The notes under the pieces were generated by a model. It was not told where the DNA came from, did not search any database, and saw nothing but the letters and a program-made list of their open reading frames with translations. DNA of 64,000 nt from Aerococcus mictus (GTDB lineage: Bacteria; Bacillota; Bacilli; Lactobacillales; Aerococcaceae), in contig NZ_CP132985.1 in assembly GCF_003286595.3 (NCBI RefSeq), positions 806,001-870,000 on the forward strand, written 5' to 3'. Below, in pieces: positions 57,399 through 64,000 of this stretch. Each line of letters opens with the position of its first letter. Positions within the stretch are counted from its first letter, which is position 1. A program made the translations under genes and the position numbers.

Positions 57399-58298
57399 TT
57401 GACTATCAATGATTTGATTGAGGATTTTTTAATTGCTTTACGGGTAGAACAAGGCCTTTCGGAAAATACCATTAAAACTTACCATAATGTTTTAAATCAA
57501 TTTCAAATGATTTTGTCTGAAGCGGGGATAGAGGATATTCAAGCCGTCAAACGCCAGGATATTATCCAACAGCTGGAAAAGTTAAACCAAAAGGGTCGGG
57601 CAGTCTCAACCATGAGTCAATATTTATCGACCCTACGTCACTTCTTTAAATATTTGATTTTAGACTCAGTGATTGAAGAGAACCCAGTGGAAAATATCTC
57701 CTTGCCTAAGAAGAAGCAGCAGCTCCCTCAAGTGCTAAGTGTTGAAGAAGTTGATCGTTTGTTAGAAATGCCGGACGTCAATTCGACTCTTGGCTTGCGT
57801 GATCGTAGTTTATTAGAGTTACTTTACGCGAGTGGGCTGCGGGTAAGCGAATTGGTCCATTTAAAAATCAGTGATTTTCACGAAGATCTCGGCTTTCTCC
57901 AAACGGTTGGTAAGGGCAACAAGGAGCGCATCATTCCTCTTGGAGAAGTGGCCAAAGATTGGCTACAGACTTATCTCAAAGAGAGCCGCCTCAAACTCTT
58001 GGGAGAAAATGATCAATCTCAAGGGATGATTTATTTGAACCATCACGGACGTCCCCTTAGTCGGCAAGGGGTTTGGAAGAAGCTCAAGCAATATATCCAA
58101 GCTGCTGGGATAAGAAAAGAAGTCAGCCCCCATACCTTGCGGCACTCATTTGCAACCCACTTATTGGAAAATGGGGCAGACTTAAGAGTGGTTCAAGAAC
58201 TCCTGGGTCACGCTGACATTTCTACCACGCAAATTTATACCCACATCCATTCGCAACATATGCGCGAAATTTATAAAAAAACTTTTCCGAGAGCATAG
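57399..58298 (+). CDS. xerD: tyrosine recombinase XerD
   Basis: It resolves chromosome dimers at dif together with a partner or alone. TTG 57399 is the start (MTINDLIEDFLIALRVEQGLS), behind AAAGGA at the end of cvfB. SAM-like N-terminal domain about 1-90; catalytic set: Arg in ASGLRVSELVHL, Lys in GKGNKERIIPL, His-x-x-Arg in SPHTLRHSFATH, GHADISTTQIYTH with the Tyr nucleophile. 299 aa. XerD rather than XerC is suggested by the nearby scpAB; this cannot be settled by eye. Confidence 0.93.
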   Translation: MTINDLIEDFLIALRVEQGLSENTIKTYHNVLNQFQMILSEAGIEDIQAVKRQDIIQQLEKLNQKGRAVSTMSQYLSTLRHFFKYLILDSVIEENPVENISLPKKKQQLPQVLSVEEVDRLLEMPDVNSTLGLRDRSLLELLYASGLRVSELVHLKISDFHEDLGFLQTVGKGNKERIIPLGEVAKDWLQTYLKESRLKLLGENDQSQGMIYLNHHGRPLSRQGVWKKLKQYIQAAGIRKEVSPHTLRHSFATHLLENGADLRVVQELLGHADISTTQIYTHIHSQHMREIYKKTFPRA

Positions 58299-58300
58299 AA

Positions 58301-58334
58301 AAAGAGGTTGGAAGTTATGTTCCAACCTCTTTCT
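58301..58334 (+). terminator. terminator after xerD
   Basis: A 13-bp perfect stem (AAAGAGGTTGGAA / TTCCAACCTCTTT) with loop GTTATG. The T tail is short on the plus strand; the left flank is A-rich, so it may also stop minus-strand transcripts from the lipoprotein gene. Confidence 0.8.
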
Positions 58335-58416
58335 GTAGTGATGACTCTTTTAAGATGTCTTCGCTAAGTATCCGAAACAGACCTTATCAGCATTTATTTA
58401 TCCTCTTAGATTGATA

Positions 58417-59223
58417 TTATTTTTCAATAGACAGGCCGTCATTCAATTCGATTTGAATGTGAGCTGCTTGAGGAGCGGTATTCTTAATGGTTACAGTTTG
58501 ACTTTCACCTTGTTTGAGCCGGTCAGTCTTCCATGTATCAGAAGCTAACTCTTTTTGGTCAGCATCGACAAATTTAAAGGTTATCCCCAAATTCACCAAG
58601 TCAGCTTTGGCATGGTTAGTTAATGTCCCCGTCATGACAATGCTTTGGTCAGTACTTGCCGCTTGGTCAACAGTGAACTGTAAATTATTTAAATCCTCTT
58701 CAAGTTGAGAATAGGTTGCTTTACGGAAGTCAAGATTTTCTTTAGCATCTTCAAGGGCTTTGGAATTTTTATCTGCGTCAATTTCTTCCAAAGCTTCTGC
58801 TTGAATGATAAAGCGTGAATCTTGGGATAAGTCTTTCAGGATATCAATTCGCTTCCGGTAATGATCATTAAAAGCAGTCTGACTATCGATGGTAGCCGGC
58901 TCTTGGTTCAAAGCATCCACACAAGCTTTTAATTCATTTAAGTAGTTCTGCACCTTATTTTCTAAATCTTTATCTTTAAAGCTTTGGTCTTGATACTTTT
59001 TCATTTGCTCCCACTCAGTATTGAAGGAATTGATGAGGGCTTGACTACCTGCATTGTCACTATTTTTATCTACTTGGCTAGCTGCTTCCTGTTTCTTTTG
59101 CCAGGTGGTAAAGAGATCACTAAAAAATAGGTCATCGGTTTTGTTTTGCGAAGAGCAAGCACTTAGAAAGAATAAGGTCGCACAGAGGCAGGCCAAGGCA
59201 ATGATTTTCTTGAATGGCTTCAT
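58417..59223 (-). CDS. lipoprotein with helical region and FxLYD-like C-terminal domain (268 aa)
   Basis: A membrane-anchored lipoprotein: KPFKKIIALACLCATLFFLSAC, lipobox LSAC with lipidated Cys near 23. About 35-185 is alpha-helical and charged (QKKQEAASQVDKNSDN, NYLNELKACVDALNQE). About 190-268 is a beta domain resembling FxLYD (TGTLTNHAKADLVNLGITF... LKQGESQTVTIKN). It lies between two plus-strand transcription units and is transcribed alone. RBS is AGAAAGGAC. Function unknown. Confidence 0.8.
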   Translation of the reverse strand: MKPFKKIIALACLCATLFFLSACSSQNKTDDLFFSDLFTTWQKKQEAASQVDKNSDNAGSQALINSFNTEWEQMKKYQDQSFKDKDLENKVQNYLNELKACVDALNQEPATIDSQTAFNDHYRKRIDILKDLSQDSRFIIQAEALEEIDADKNSKALEDAKENLDFRKATYSQLEEDLNNLQFTVDQAASTDQSIVMTGTLTNHAKADLVNLGITFKFVDADQKELASDTWKTDRLKQGESQTVTIKNTAPQAAHIQIELNDGLSIEK

Positions 59224-59357
59224 TAAATAGGTCCTTTCTACATTTAAGTTGATATTATTATATCATTACTTTAATAGGCATAGAAAAGAATTGAAAGGAA
59301 AAGCCATTCGAAGATCATGCTAAACTTTGATACAATAGAACTATAGGAGGGCTGGTA

Positions 59358-60089
59358 ATGAATAAGATCGAAACTTTAAAAAATATGATTTATGAAAGTG
59401 ATCGGATCGTCTTCTTTGGAGGAGCAGGAGTATCCACAGCAAGTGGCATTCCTGATTTTCGTTCTGCGGATGGTTTATTTATGCAAGATTCTGGATATCA
59501 GGTCAGTGCAGAAGAAATTATTTCACATTCTTTCTTTGAGAAATACCCCCAAATATTTTTTGACTATTACTTTGATCATTTAGTTTATCCAGATGCTAAA
59601 CCCAATGCCTGTCACCGCTATTTAGCTGATTTAGAAGCTAAGGGGAAAGAAGTTGCCATTGTCACTCAAAATATCGACGGTCTTCACCAAGAGGCGGGAA
59701 GTCAAAAAGTCTATGAATTACATGGCAATGTCTGGGATAATTACTGTCTAAAATGTAAACGACACTATCGGACAGAAGACTTAGAAAAAGATGAGCAAGG
59801 GATCCCACGATGCAGCTTTGACCAGGCCATCGTACGTCCTAATGTCGTTCTTTACGAAGAGGCACTCGATCAAAAAGAGATATTAGGGGCGGTTAGAGCC
59901 ATTGAGCAAGCGGACTTGATGATCGTTGCTGGGACTTCTTTAAGAGTCTATCCTGCCGCTGGTTTAATTGATTATTTTAATGGCTCTTATTTAGCAGTCA
60001 TTAATAAAACAAAGATTCAAGTGGATAGAAAAGATACGTTGGTCTTTGAGGATTCCTTAACTAATGTCTTTAAGGCTTTAGATATTTAG
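59358..60089 (+). CDS. SIR2-family NAD-dependent protein deacylase, second copy (243 aa)
   Basis: A paralogue of the sirtuin at 37100 with roughly half its residues identical by eye. GGAGVSTASGIPDFRS, TQNIDGLHQEAGS, ELHGN (catalytic His), CLKC...RCSFDQA, IVRPNVVLYEE, VAGTSLRVYPA. Again the fourth zinc Cys is replaced by Asp. ATG 59358 follows ATAGGAGGG. A possible promoter TACAAT (59331-59336) is close upstream. Confidence 0.92.
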   Translation: MNKIETLKNMIYESDRIVFFGGAGVSTASGIPDFRSADGLFMQDSGYQVSAEEIISHSFFEKYPQIFFDYYFDHLVYPDAKPNACHRYLADLEAKGKEVAIVTQNIDGLHQEAGSQKVYELHGNVWDNYCLKCKRHYRTEDLEKDEQGIPRCSFDQAIVRPNVVLYEEALDQKEILGAVRAIEQADLMIVAGTSLRVYPAAGLIDYFNGSYLAVINKTKIQVDRKDTLVFEDSLTNVFKALDI

Positions 60090-60218
60090 GAATGTGATTT
60101 CAAAAAGTTTTCTATTTTTATGGTATTGGATATTTGCTTAGAAAAGTGAGTGTTTTCTTTTTGGGGTGTTTGTGATAGTCTATGAACCATAGAATCTTTA
60201 AGAGAGGTTAGGTGAGTT

Positions 60219-60623
60219 ATGCTAATTCCATACATTTCAAATTATGAGAAAGTAGTTATGGGTTTGTTATCTTATCTAGATGCCTATAAGTCTATGGATG
60301 ACTTGATGGCAGAAATGAAGCGTATAAAAGCAGGTAAGCGTCAACTTTACTTATGGCGTGATGAAGAAACCGATAATATTGTCGGTATTATTGGTTTTGA
60401 CCAAGATGAGGAAAAAGAATTAGTATTAGTACGTTATAGCTCAGTTAATCCTTCTTTCGACCAAAATGAGATTACCTATGCCATGCTGACTGCTTTAACC
60501 CAGGAATTTCCTATGTATACCATTAGCGGCTCACTAGCTATGTCTGATATCTTAAAAGGATGGGCCTTACATGAGCAACGTACCATGCCACATATCATTC
60601 ATCACGATGGGGAAGGTTTATGA
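60219..60623 (+). CDS. ribT: RibT-like GNAT-family protein
   Basis: At 134 aa it matches RibT of the Bacillus riboflavin locus in length and start (MLIPYISNYEKVVMGLLSYL; RQLYLWRDEETDNIVGIIGFD). RibT is a GNAT-fold protein whose acceptor is not settled. In Bacillus ribT also lies near scpAB, which supports the call; the ribDEAH genes are not in this window. RBS AGAGAGGTTAGG. Its stop overlaps the scpA start (ATGA). Confidence 0.85.
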   Translation: MLIPYISNYEKVVMGLLSYLDAYKSMDDLMAEMKRIKAGKRQLYLWRDEETDNIVGIIGFDQDEEKELVLVRYSSVNPSFDQNEITYAMLTALTQEFPMYTISGSLAMSDILKGWALHEQRTMPHIIHHDGEGL

Positions 60624-61390
60624 ATAAAACTAAGCAAGAAAACACTGAAACTTCTAATGATGAATTACACATCGATCTAGCGGCTTTTGAGGGGCCGCTA
60701 GATTTGCTTTTGCACTTAATTAAGCAGATGGAAGTTGATATTTTTGATATTCCCATTGTTGATATCACCAACCAATACCTAGAAACGATTCACCGCCACC
60801 AAAAAAGGGACTTGGAACTAGCCAGTGACTACTTGATTATGGCGGCCAGTTTAATTGAAATTAAGACTAAATTACTCTTACCCAAAAAATCCATGGAAAA
60901 AGAAGAGGAAGACGATCCACGTGCCGATTTAGTCCAACAATTACTAACTTATAAGCAATATAAGGCTGTCTCAGCGATCTTAGAAGAAAAACAAGCTGAC
61001 CGGTCTTTGAGTTACTCTAAAGAGGCCAGTGACCTCTCGGATTTACAAGCCGTTGTGCCTTTGCCTGAAAACGAAGTAAGCAGTGAAGACCTCTTATCGG
61101 CCTTTAAAAAAATGTTTTTACGCTTGAAGCAGGAACAACCACTTGAAAGAACTGTAAAAGGGGAAACTTTTACTATTGATGAGGCGATTACGAGTATCGA
61201 AGAAGCCTTGGACCAAGAGTCAGACCACTTGTCCTTTTTTTCTTTGCTGAGTTCGAATCAGCCTAACAGAGAGAAAGTGGTGACTTATTTTCTGGCTCTG
61301 TTACAATTAGTTAAACAAGGAAAATTACTTATCCAGCAAGATCAGATTGCTGCAGATATAAGCATACAAAAGAAGGATGATGGGGATTGA
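60620..61390 (+). CDS. scpA: segregation and condensation protein A
   Basis: The kleisin subunit of the SMC-ScpAB condensin. N-terminal SMC-neck binding part (DLAAFEGPLDLLLHLIKQMEVDIFDI in part, ITNQYLETI, ASDYLIMAASLIEIKTKLLLP), acidic linker and C-terminal winged helix (VVTYFLALLQLVKQGKL). 256 aa. It overlaps ribT and scpB by 4 bases each, so the three are translationally coupled. Confidence 0.95.
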   Translation: MNKTKQENTETSNDELHIDLAAFEGPLDLLLHLIKQMEVDIFDIPIVDITNQYLETIHRHQKRDLELASDYLIMAASLIEIKTKLLLPKKSMEKEEEDDPRADLVQQLLTYKQYKAVSAILEEKQADRSLSYSKEASDLSDLQAVVPLPENEVSSEDLLSAFKKMFLRLKQEQPLERTVKGETFTIDEAITSIEEALDQESDHLSFFSLLSSNQPNREKVVTYFLALLQLVKQGKLLIQQDQIAADISIQKKDDGD

Positions 61391-61947
61391 CCATTGAGGG
61401 TGCTTGCGAAAGTTTATTATTCGTTGCTGGTGAGGAAGGCCTTAGCCTAGAGGAACTAGCTAATCTTTTAGATCTTTCTAAAGAAAAGGTCCAGTATAGT
61501 TTATGGAACTTAGACAAAAAATTAAAAACTGATAGTCAGCGGGGGCTAGAATTAGTATGTCTAGGGGGGCGCTATCAATTACTGACTCAAAAGATCTATG
61601 CTGACTTAATCCAAAAATATGCAGTCAGTCCTTTTGCTTTGAAGCTGTCCCAACAAGCCTTGGAAACCTTGGCAGTGATTGCCTACCAAGGCCCAATTAC
61701 CCGATTAGAAATTGATGAAATCAGGGGAGTTCAATCGCAAGCCATGATTAAACGTCTCTTATTGCATGACTTGATTGAAGAAGCTGGGCGAAAAGAGGGA
61801 CCTGGACGTCCGATTCTTTACCAAGTCACTAATTATTTTTATCAATATTTTGGATTGAATTCAATAGCTGACCTCCCTGATATATCATCGCTTTTACCTG
61901 AAGATGAGGAAGATAAGAGCTTATTTGATGAAGAAGGAGATAAATAA
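61387..61947 (+). CDS. scpB: segregation and condensation protein B
   Basis: Binds ScpA and regulates SMC. 186 aa with two winged helices (ACESLLFVAGEEGLSLEELANLL; QQALETLAVIAYQGPITRLEIDEIRGV). TTG 61387 overlaps the scpA stop and is the only sensible start, with AAGGATG upstream. It ends in an acidic tail. rluB starts at its last base. Confidence 0.95.
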   Translation: MTIEGACESLLFVAGEEGLSLEELANLLDLSKEKVQYSLWNLDKKLKTDSQRGLELVCLGGRYQLLTQKIYADLIQKYAVSPFALKLSQQALETLAVIAYQGPITRLEIDEIRGVQSQAMIKRLLLHDLIEEAGRKEGPGRPILYQVTNYFYQYFGLNSIADLPDISSLLPEDEEDKSLFDEEGDK

Positions 61948-62669
61948 TGGAAAGATTACAAAAGGTCATTGCCCATGCTGGGGTGGCTTCGAGACGTGAC
62001 GCCGAAAAATTAATCCTTGCTGGCCGGGTGCAGGTCAACGGCCAGGTGGTTACTGAACTCGGCACTAAGGTCACCAAGAAGGACCTCGTTGAAGTTGACC
62101 AGGTGCCTATATATAAAGAAGAACCCGTTTACTACTTATTTAATAAGCCGGATGGGGTCATTTCTTCTGTTGCTGATGATAAGGGCAGAAAAGTAGTGGT
62201 TGATTATTTTAAAGAGATCCCCCAACGTATTTATCCTATCGGGCGTTTAGATTATCATACGACTGGAGTCTTACTTTTAACCAATGATGGGGAATTTGCT
62301 AATTTATTAATGCATCCTCGTTACGAAATTGATAAGGTCTACGTGGCTAAGGTAAAGGGCTATCCTAGTCCCGATGCTCTTAAGCGCTTAGAAGAAGGTC
62401 TAGTGATAGACGGGCAGAAAACCGCTAAGGCTAGGGCACGCATTCGGAAAAATAAGGCTGCTAAGGAAAATGCAACTGTTGAGTTGACAATTCATGAAGG
62501 ACGTAATCGTCAAGTCCGTAAGATGCTTGAAGCAGTTGGCCATCCCGTAAAACGTTTGAACCGCGAACGCTATGGCTTTTTAACGACTGAAGGTCTAGGA
62601 GTGGGTGAATACCGGCCATTATTAAAAGCTGAAGTTGAGCGTTTAAAACAATATGCCTTACAAAAATAA
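61947..62669 (+). CDS. rluB: 23S rRNA pseudouridine synthase RluB family
   Basis: Modifies a uridine in 23S rRNA helix 89 in the family's known members. S4 RNA-binding domain about 1-60 (MERLQKVIAHAGVASRRDAEKL), catalytic Asp in GRLDYHTTGVLLLTNDG, and EGRNRQVRKMLEAVGHPV. 240 aa. ATG overlaps the scpB stop (TAATG); RBS GAAGGAGA. Last gene of the ribT-scpA-scpB-rluB operon. No T-run hairpin follows directly. Confidence 0.95.
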   Translation: MERLQKVIAHAGVASRRDAEKLILAGRVQVNGQVVTELGTKVTKKDLVEVDQVPIYKEEPVYYLFNKPDGVISSVADDKGRKVVVDYFKEIPQRIYPIGRLDYHTTGVLLLTNDGEFANLLMHPRYEIDKVYVAKVKGYPSPDALKRLEEGLVIDGQKTAKARARIRKNKAAKENATVELTIHEGRNRQVRKMLEAVGHPVKRLNRERYGFLTTEGLGVGEYRPLLKAEVERLKQYALQK

Positions 62670-62674
62670 AACGC

Positions 62675-62703
62675 TTGCATTTCTCCTATAATGGGGTTAT
62701 AAT
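62675..62703 (+). promoter_or_regulatory. promoter of ribU
   Basis: TTGCAT 62675-62680, N17, TATAAT 62698-62703. The start near 62710 places the whole FMN element in the leader. Confidence 0.8.
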
Positions 62704-62730
62704 TTATTTGTAAAATTAAATAAATGAAAT

Positions 62731-62840
62731 CTTCGGGGCAGGGTTAGATTCCCGATCGGCGGTGATAGTCCGCGAATCAGTGAGCTGATAGAACTAGTGA
62801 AATTCTAGTACCGACTGTAAAGTCAGAATGGGAGAAGATA
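62731..62840 (+). promoter_or_regulatory. FMN riboswitch (RFN element)
   Basis: The conserved RFN core is present: CTTCGGGGCAGGGT, ATTCCCGATCGGCGGTGA, TAGTCCGCGA, CCGACTGTAAAGTC and the closing GGGAGAAGA. It binds FMN and lowers ribU expression when FMN is plentiful. The variable stem is AACTAGTGAAATTCTAGT. Confidence 0.97.
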
Positions 62841-62857
62841 GTAAATACTTACTAATT

Positions 62858-62898
62858 AATTCTTTTCATTGAAGACTTTCGGTGAAAGGAATTTTTTA
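62858..62898 (+). terminator. riboswitch-controlled terminator
   Basis: An 11-bp stem (AATTCTTTTCA / TGAAAGGAATT, one G-T pair) and T's, between the FMN aptamer and ribU. This indicates control by transcription termination. Confidence 0.85.
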
Positions 62899-62951
62899 TT
62901 TTCAAGAAATAACAATTAACCCTGACTGAGAAGAAGAAAGGGGAAATTGTT

Positions 62952-63542
62952 ATGAAAACAAGTACACGTCAGTTAATCGTTACCGCAGTTATGGGGGCTA
63001 TTGCCTTTATCCTTATGATGTTTTCTTTTCCGATATTGCCTGCTATACCTTTCTTAAAGGTCGATTTTTCTGATGTACCGATCCTATTTACCACCTTTTT
63101 GTTTGGACCATGGAGTGGTGCAGGGGCTGCTTTTGTACGGAACTTTTTACACTATATGCAAACAGGTGGTAATGCGGGTTACCCAATCGGAGATATGGCT
63201 TCTTTCATAGCTACTCTTTCTTATTGCTTGCCAATTTACTATATTTTACGTAATTATGATCTTCGTTTGAGCAAACAAGTTGAAACGGCTAAGTACTATG
63301 TCAAAGTCTGCTTTGCTTTTGCAATCGGTAGCGTGTTAATGACGTTTGTCCTTTCTTTAGCTAACTACTATGTCATTACTCCCTTCTATATGGCTGTGAT
63401 GAATTTCGAAATTCCTAACATGCAGGAATATATTCTTTATGGCATAGTTCCCTTTAATTTACTCAAGGGTCTGATTATTTCGATAGCTAACTTTATTGTT
63501 TTATCGGCTGCCTTACCTGTGGCTAAGCGGCGTTTAGTTTAG
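62952..63542 (+). CDS. ribU: riboflavin ECF transporter S component RibU
   Basis: Membrane substrate-binding subunit for riboflavin uptake, working with the shared ECF module (not in this window). 196 aa, about six TM segments; RQLIVTAVMGAIAFILMMF, FLKVDFSDVPILFTTFLFGP, GAGAAFVRNFLHYM and YPIGDMASFIA are typical. RBS AAAGGGG. The FMN riboswitch upstream confirms the substrate. Confidence 0.96.
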   Translation: MKTSTRQLIVTAVMGAIAFILMMFSFPILPAIPFLKVDFSDVPILFTTFLFGPWSGAGAAFVRNFLHYMQTGGNAGYPIGDMASFIATLSYCLPIYYILRNYDLRLSKQVETAKYYVKVCFAFAIGSVLMTFVLSLANYYVITPFYMAVMNFEIPNMQEYILYGIVPFNLLKGLIISIANFIVLSAALPVAKRRLV

Positions 63543-63595
63543 TTCAGGGCAGTTATTATTCGCTAGGTAAATCCCTTGCTATTGAAATAAAAAAG

Positions 63596-63650
63596 ACACC
63601 AGCTTAATGAGAAGCTAATACTTGCTTGGCTCCTTAAGCTGGTGTTTTTA
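63596..63650. terminator. bidirectional terminator between ribU and the convergent gene
   Basis: A 12-bp perfect stem (ACACCAGCTTAA / TTAAGCTGGTGT) with T's on the right and A's on the left, serving both convergent genes. Confidence 0.9.
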
Positions 63651-63691
63651 TATGTTTCGTGTTGTTAAGATGGCATTCTTCTTCCTGGACT

Positions 63692-64000
63692 TTAAGAAAA
63701 TTTGAGTTGGTTAATCATTTGGTAAATCCAACCTAAATCTTCAGTCGTTAGATCATCCTTTATTGTATGAATGGTTATGCCCTTAAGATTAAATAAGGGG
63801 TAGGTGGTTAATAAAATATCAATCCTTGAATGGTCTAGGTCTTCCATAAAGTAAGTATCTGTGATGGGGGTGACCTCAATTAATGAGCCAAAAAACAGGT
63901 GGAGTTTTCCACAGATTTCTCCAGTACTGTAAGAACGACCGGTATAAACCGCGATATTTAGGCGTTTATAGTCCTTATAAAAATGATTGATAGTTAAGGG
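63692..64000 (-). CDS. C-terminal end of a PRD/Mga-like transcriptional regulator (partial)
   Basis: The minus-strand frame is open from the window edge to TAA 63694-63692, giving 102 residues (RLNIAVYTGRSYSTGEICGKLHLFFG, DILLTTYPLFNLKGITIHTI). The pattern of a small alpha/beta domain with IAVYTG and ILLTTYPL fits the EIIB-like C-terminal domain of PRD or Mga-type regulators. The start and DNA-binding part are outside the window. Confidence 0.6.
   Translation of the reverse strand, partial: PLTINHFYKDYKRLNIAVYTGRSYSTGEICGKLHLFFGSLIEVTPITDTYFMEDLDHSRIDILLTTYPLFNLKGITIHTIKDDLTTEDLGWIYQMINQLKFS

Noticed and set aside
62731..62840. Control of the ribT-scpAB-rluB operon by the FMN riboswitch
   Set aside because: The riboswitch lies downstream of rluB with its own promoter and controls only ribU.

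Overview
The window is low-GC Gram-positive DNA of the order Lactobacillales. The housekeeping block mutS-mutL-msrB-ruvA-ruvB-queA-dnaE-pfkA-pyk-cvfB-xerD-...-ribT-scpA-scpB-rluB-(FMN riboswitch)-ribU, very large sortase-anchored surface proteins and overall protein character suggest the family Aerococcaceae, probably Aerococcus. This is an inference from recognition and was not searched.

The left half (1-15.1 kb) opens with the end of an unidentified gene. It continues with a cluster of three long coiled-coil proteins carrying LPXTG-type wall anchors (LPETG, LPETG, LPEAG). Directly behind them is a cytosolic protein that joins a beta-helix-like N-terminal half to a CbxX/SpoVK-type AAA+ ATPase. 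Intrinsic terminators separate the genes. A remnant region and a three-gene iron-complex-type ABC importer (binding lipoprotein, FecCD permease, ATPase) follow.

From 15.1 to 33.2 kb lie two giant LPXTG adhesins. The first (about 2200 aa) is a YSIRK protein with a 357-residue tandem repeat. Its best candidate promoter has a 15-T tract exactly between the -35 and -10 boxes, which suggests phase variation. The second (about 2350 aa) has a stalk of about 17 G5 domains. A decayed ABC transporter lies upstream. On both sides are copies of a small-RNA-like element with three hairpins and its own promoter.

The stretch 33.7-38.6 kb has few genes (a GNAT acetyltransferase, a membrane protein, a sirtuin) but an unusual density of short promoter-to-terminator units with no credible ORF. 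I read these as a cluster of candidate small RNAs. A frameshifted IS1182-family element follows at 38.7-40.4 kb.

The right part (40.5-64 kb) is conserved core. It holds an acetyltransferase, tRNA-Ser(CGA), a phosphatase, mismatch repair, recombination and queuosine genes, DNA polymerase III alpha (DnaE), the glycolytic pair pfkA-pyk, cvfB-xerD, a lipoprotein, a second sirtuin, ribT-scpA-scpB-rluB, and ribU under an FMN riboswitch. It ends with the C-terminus of a PRD/Mga-like regulator on the minus strand.
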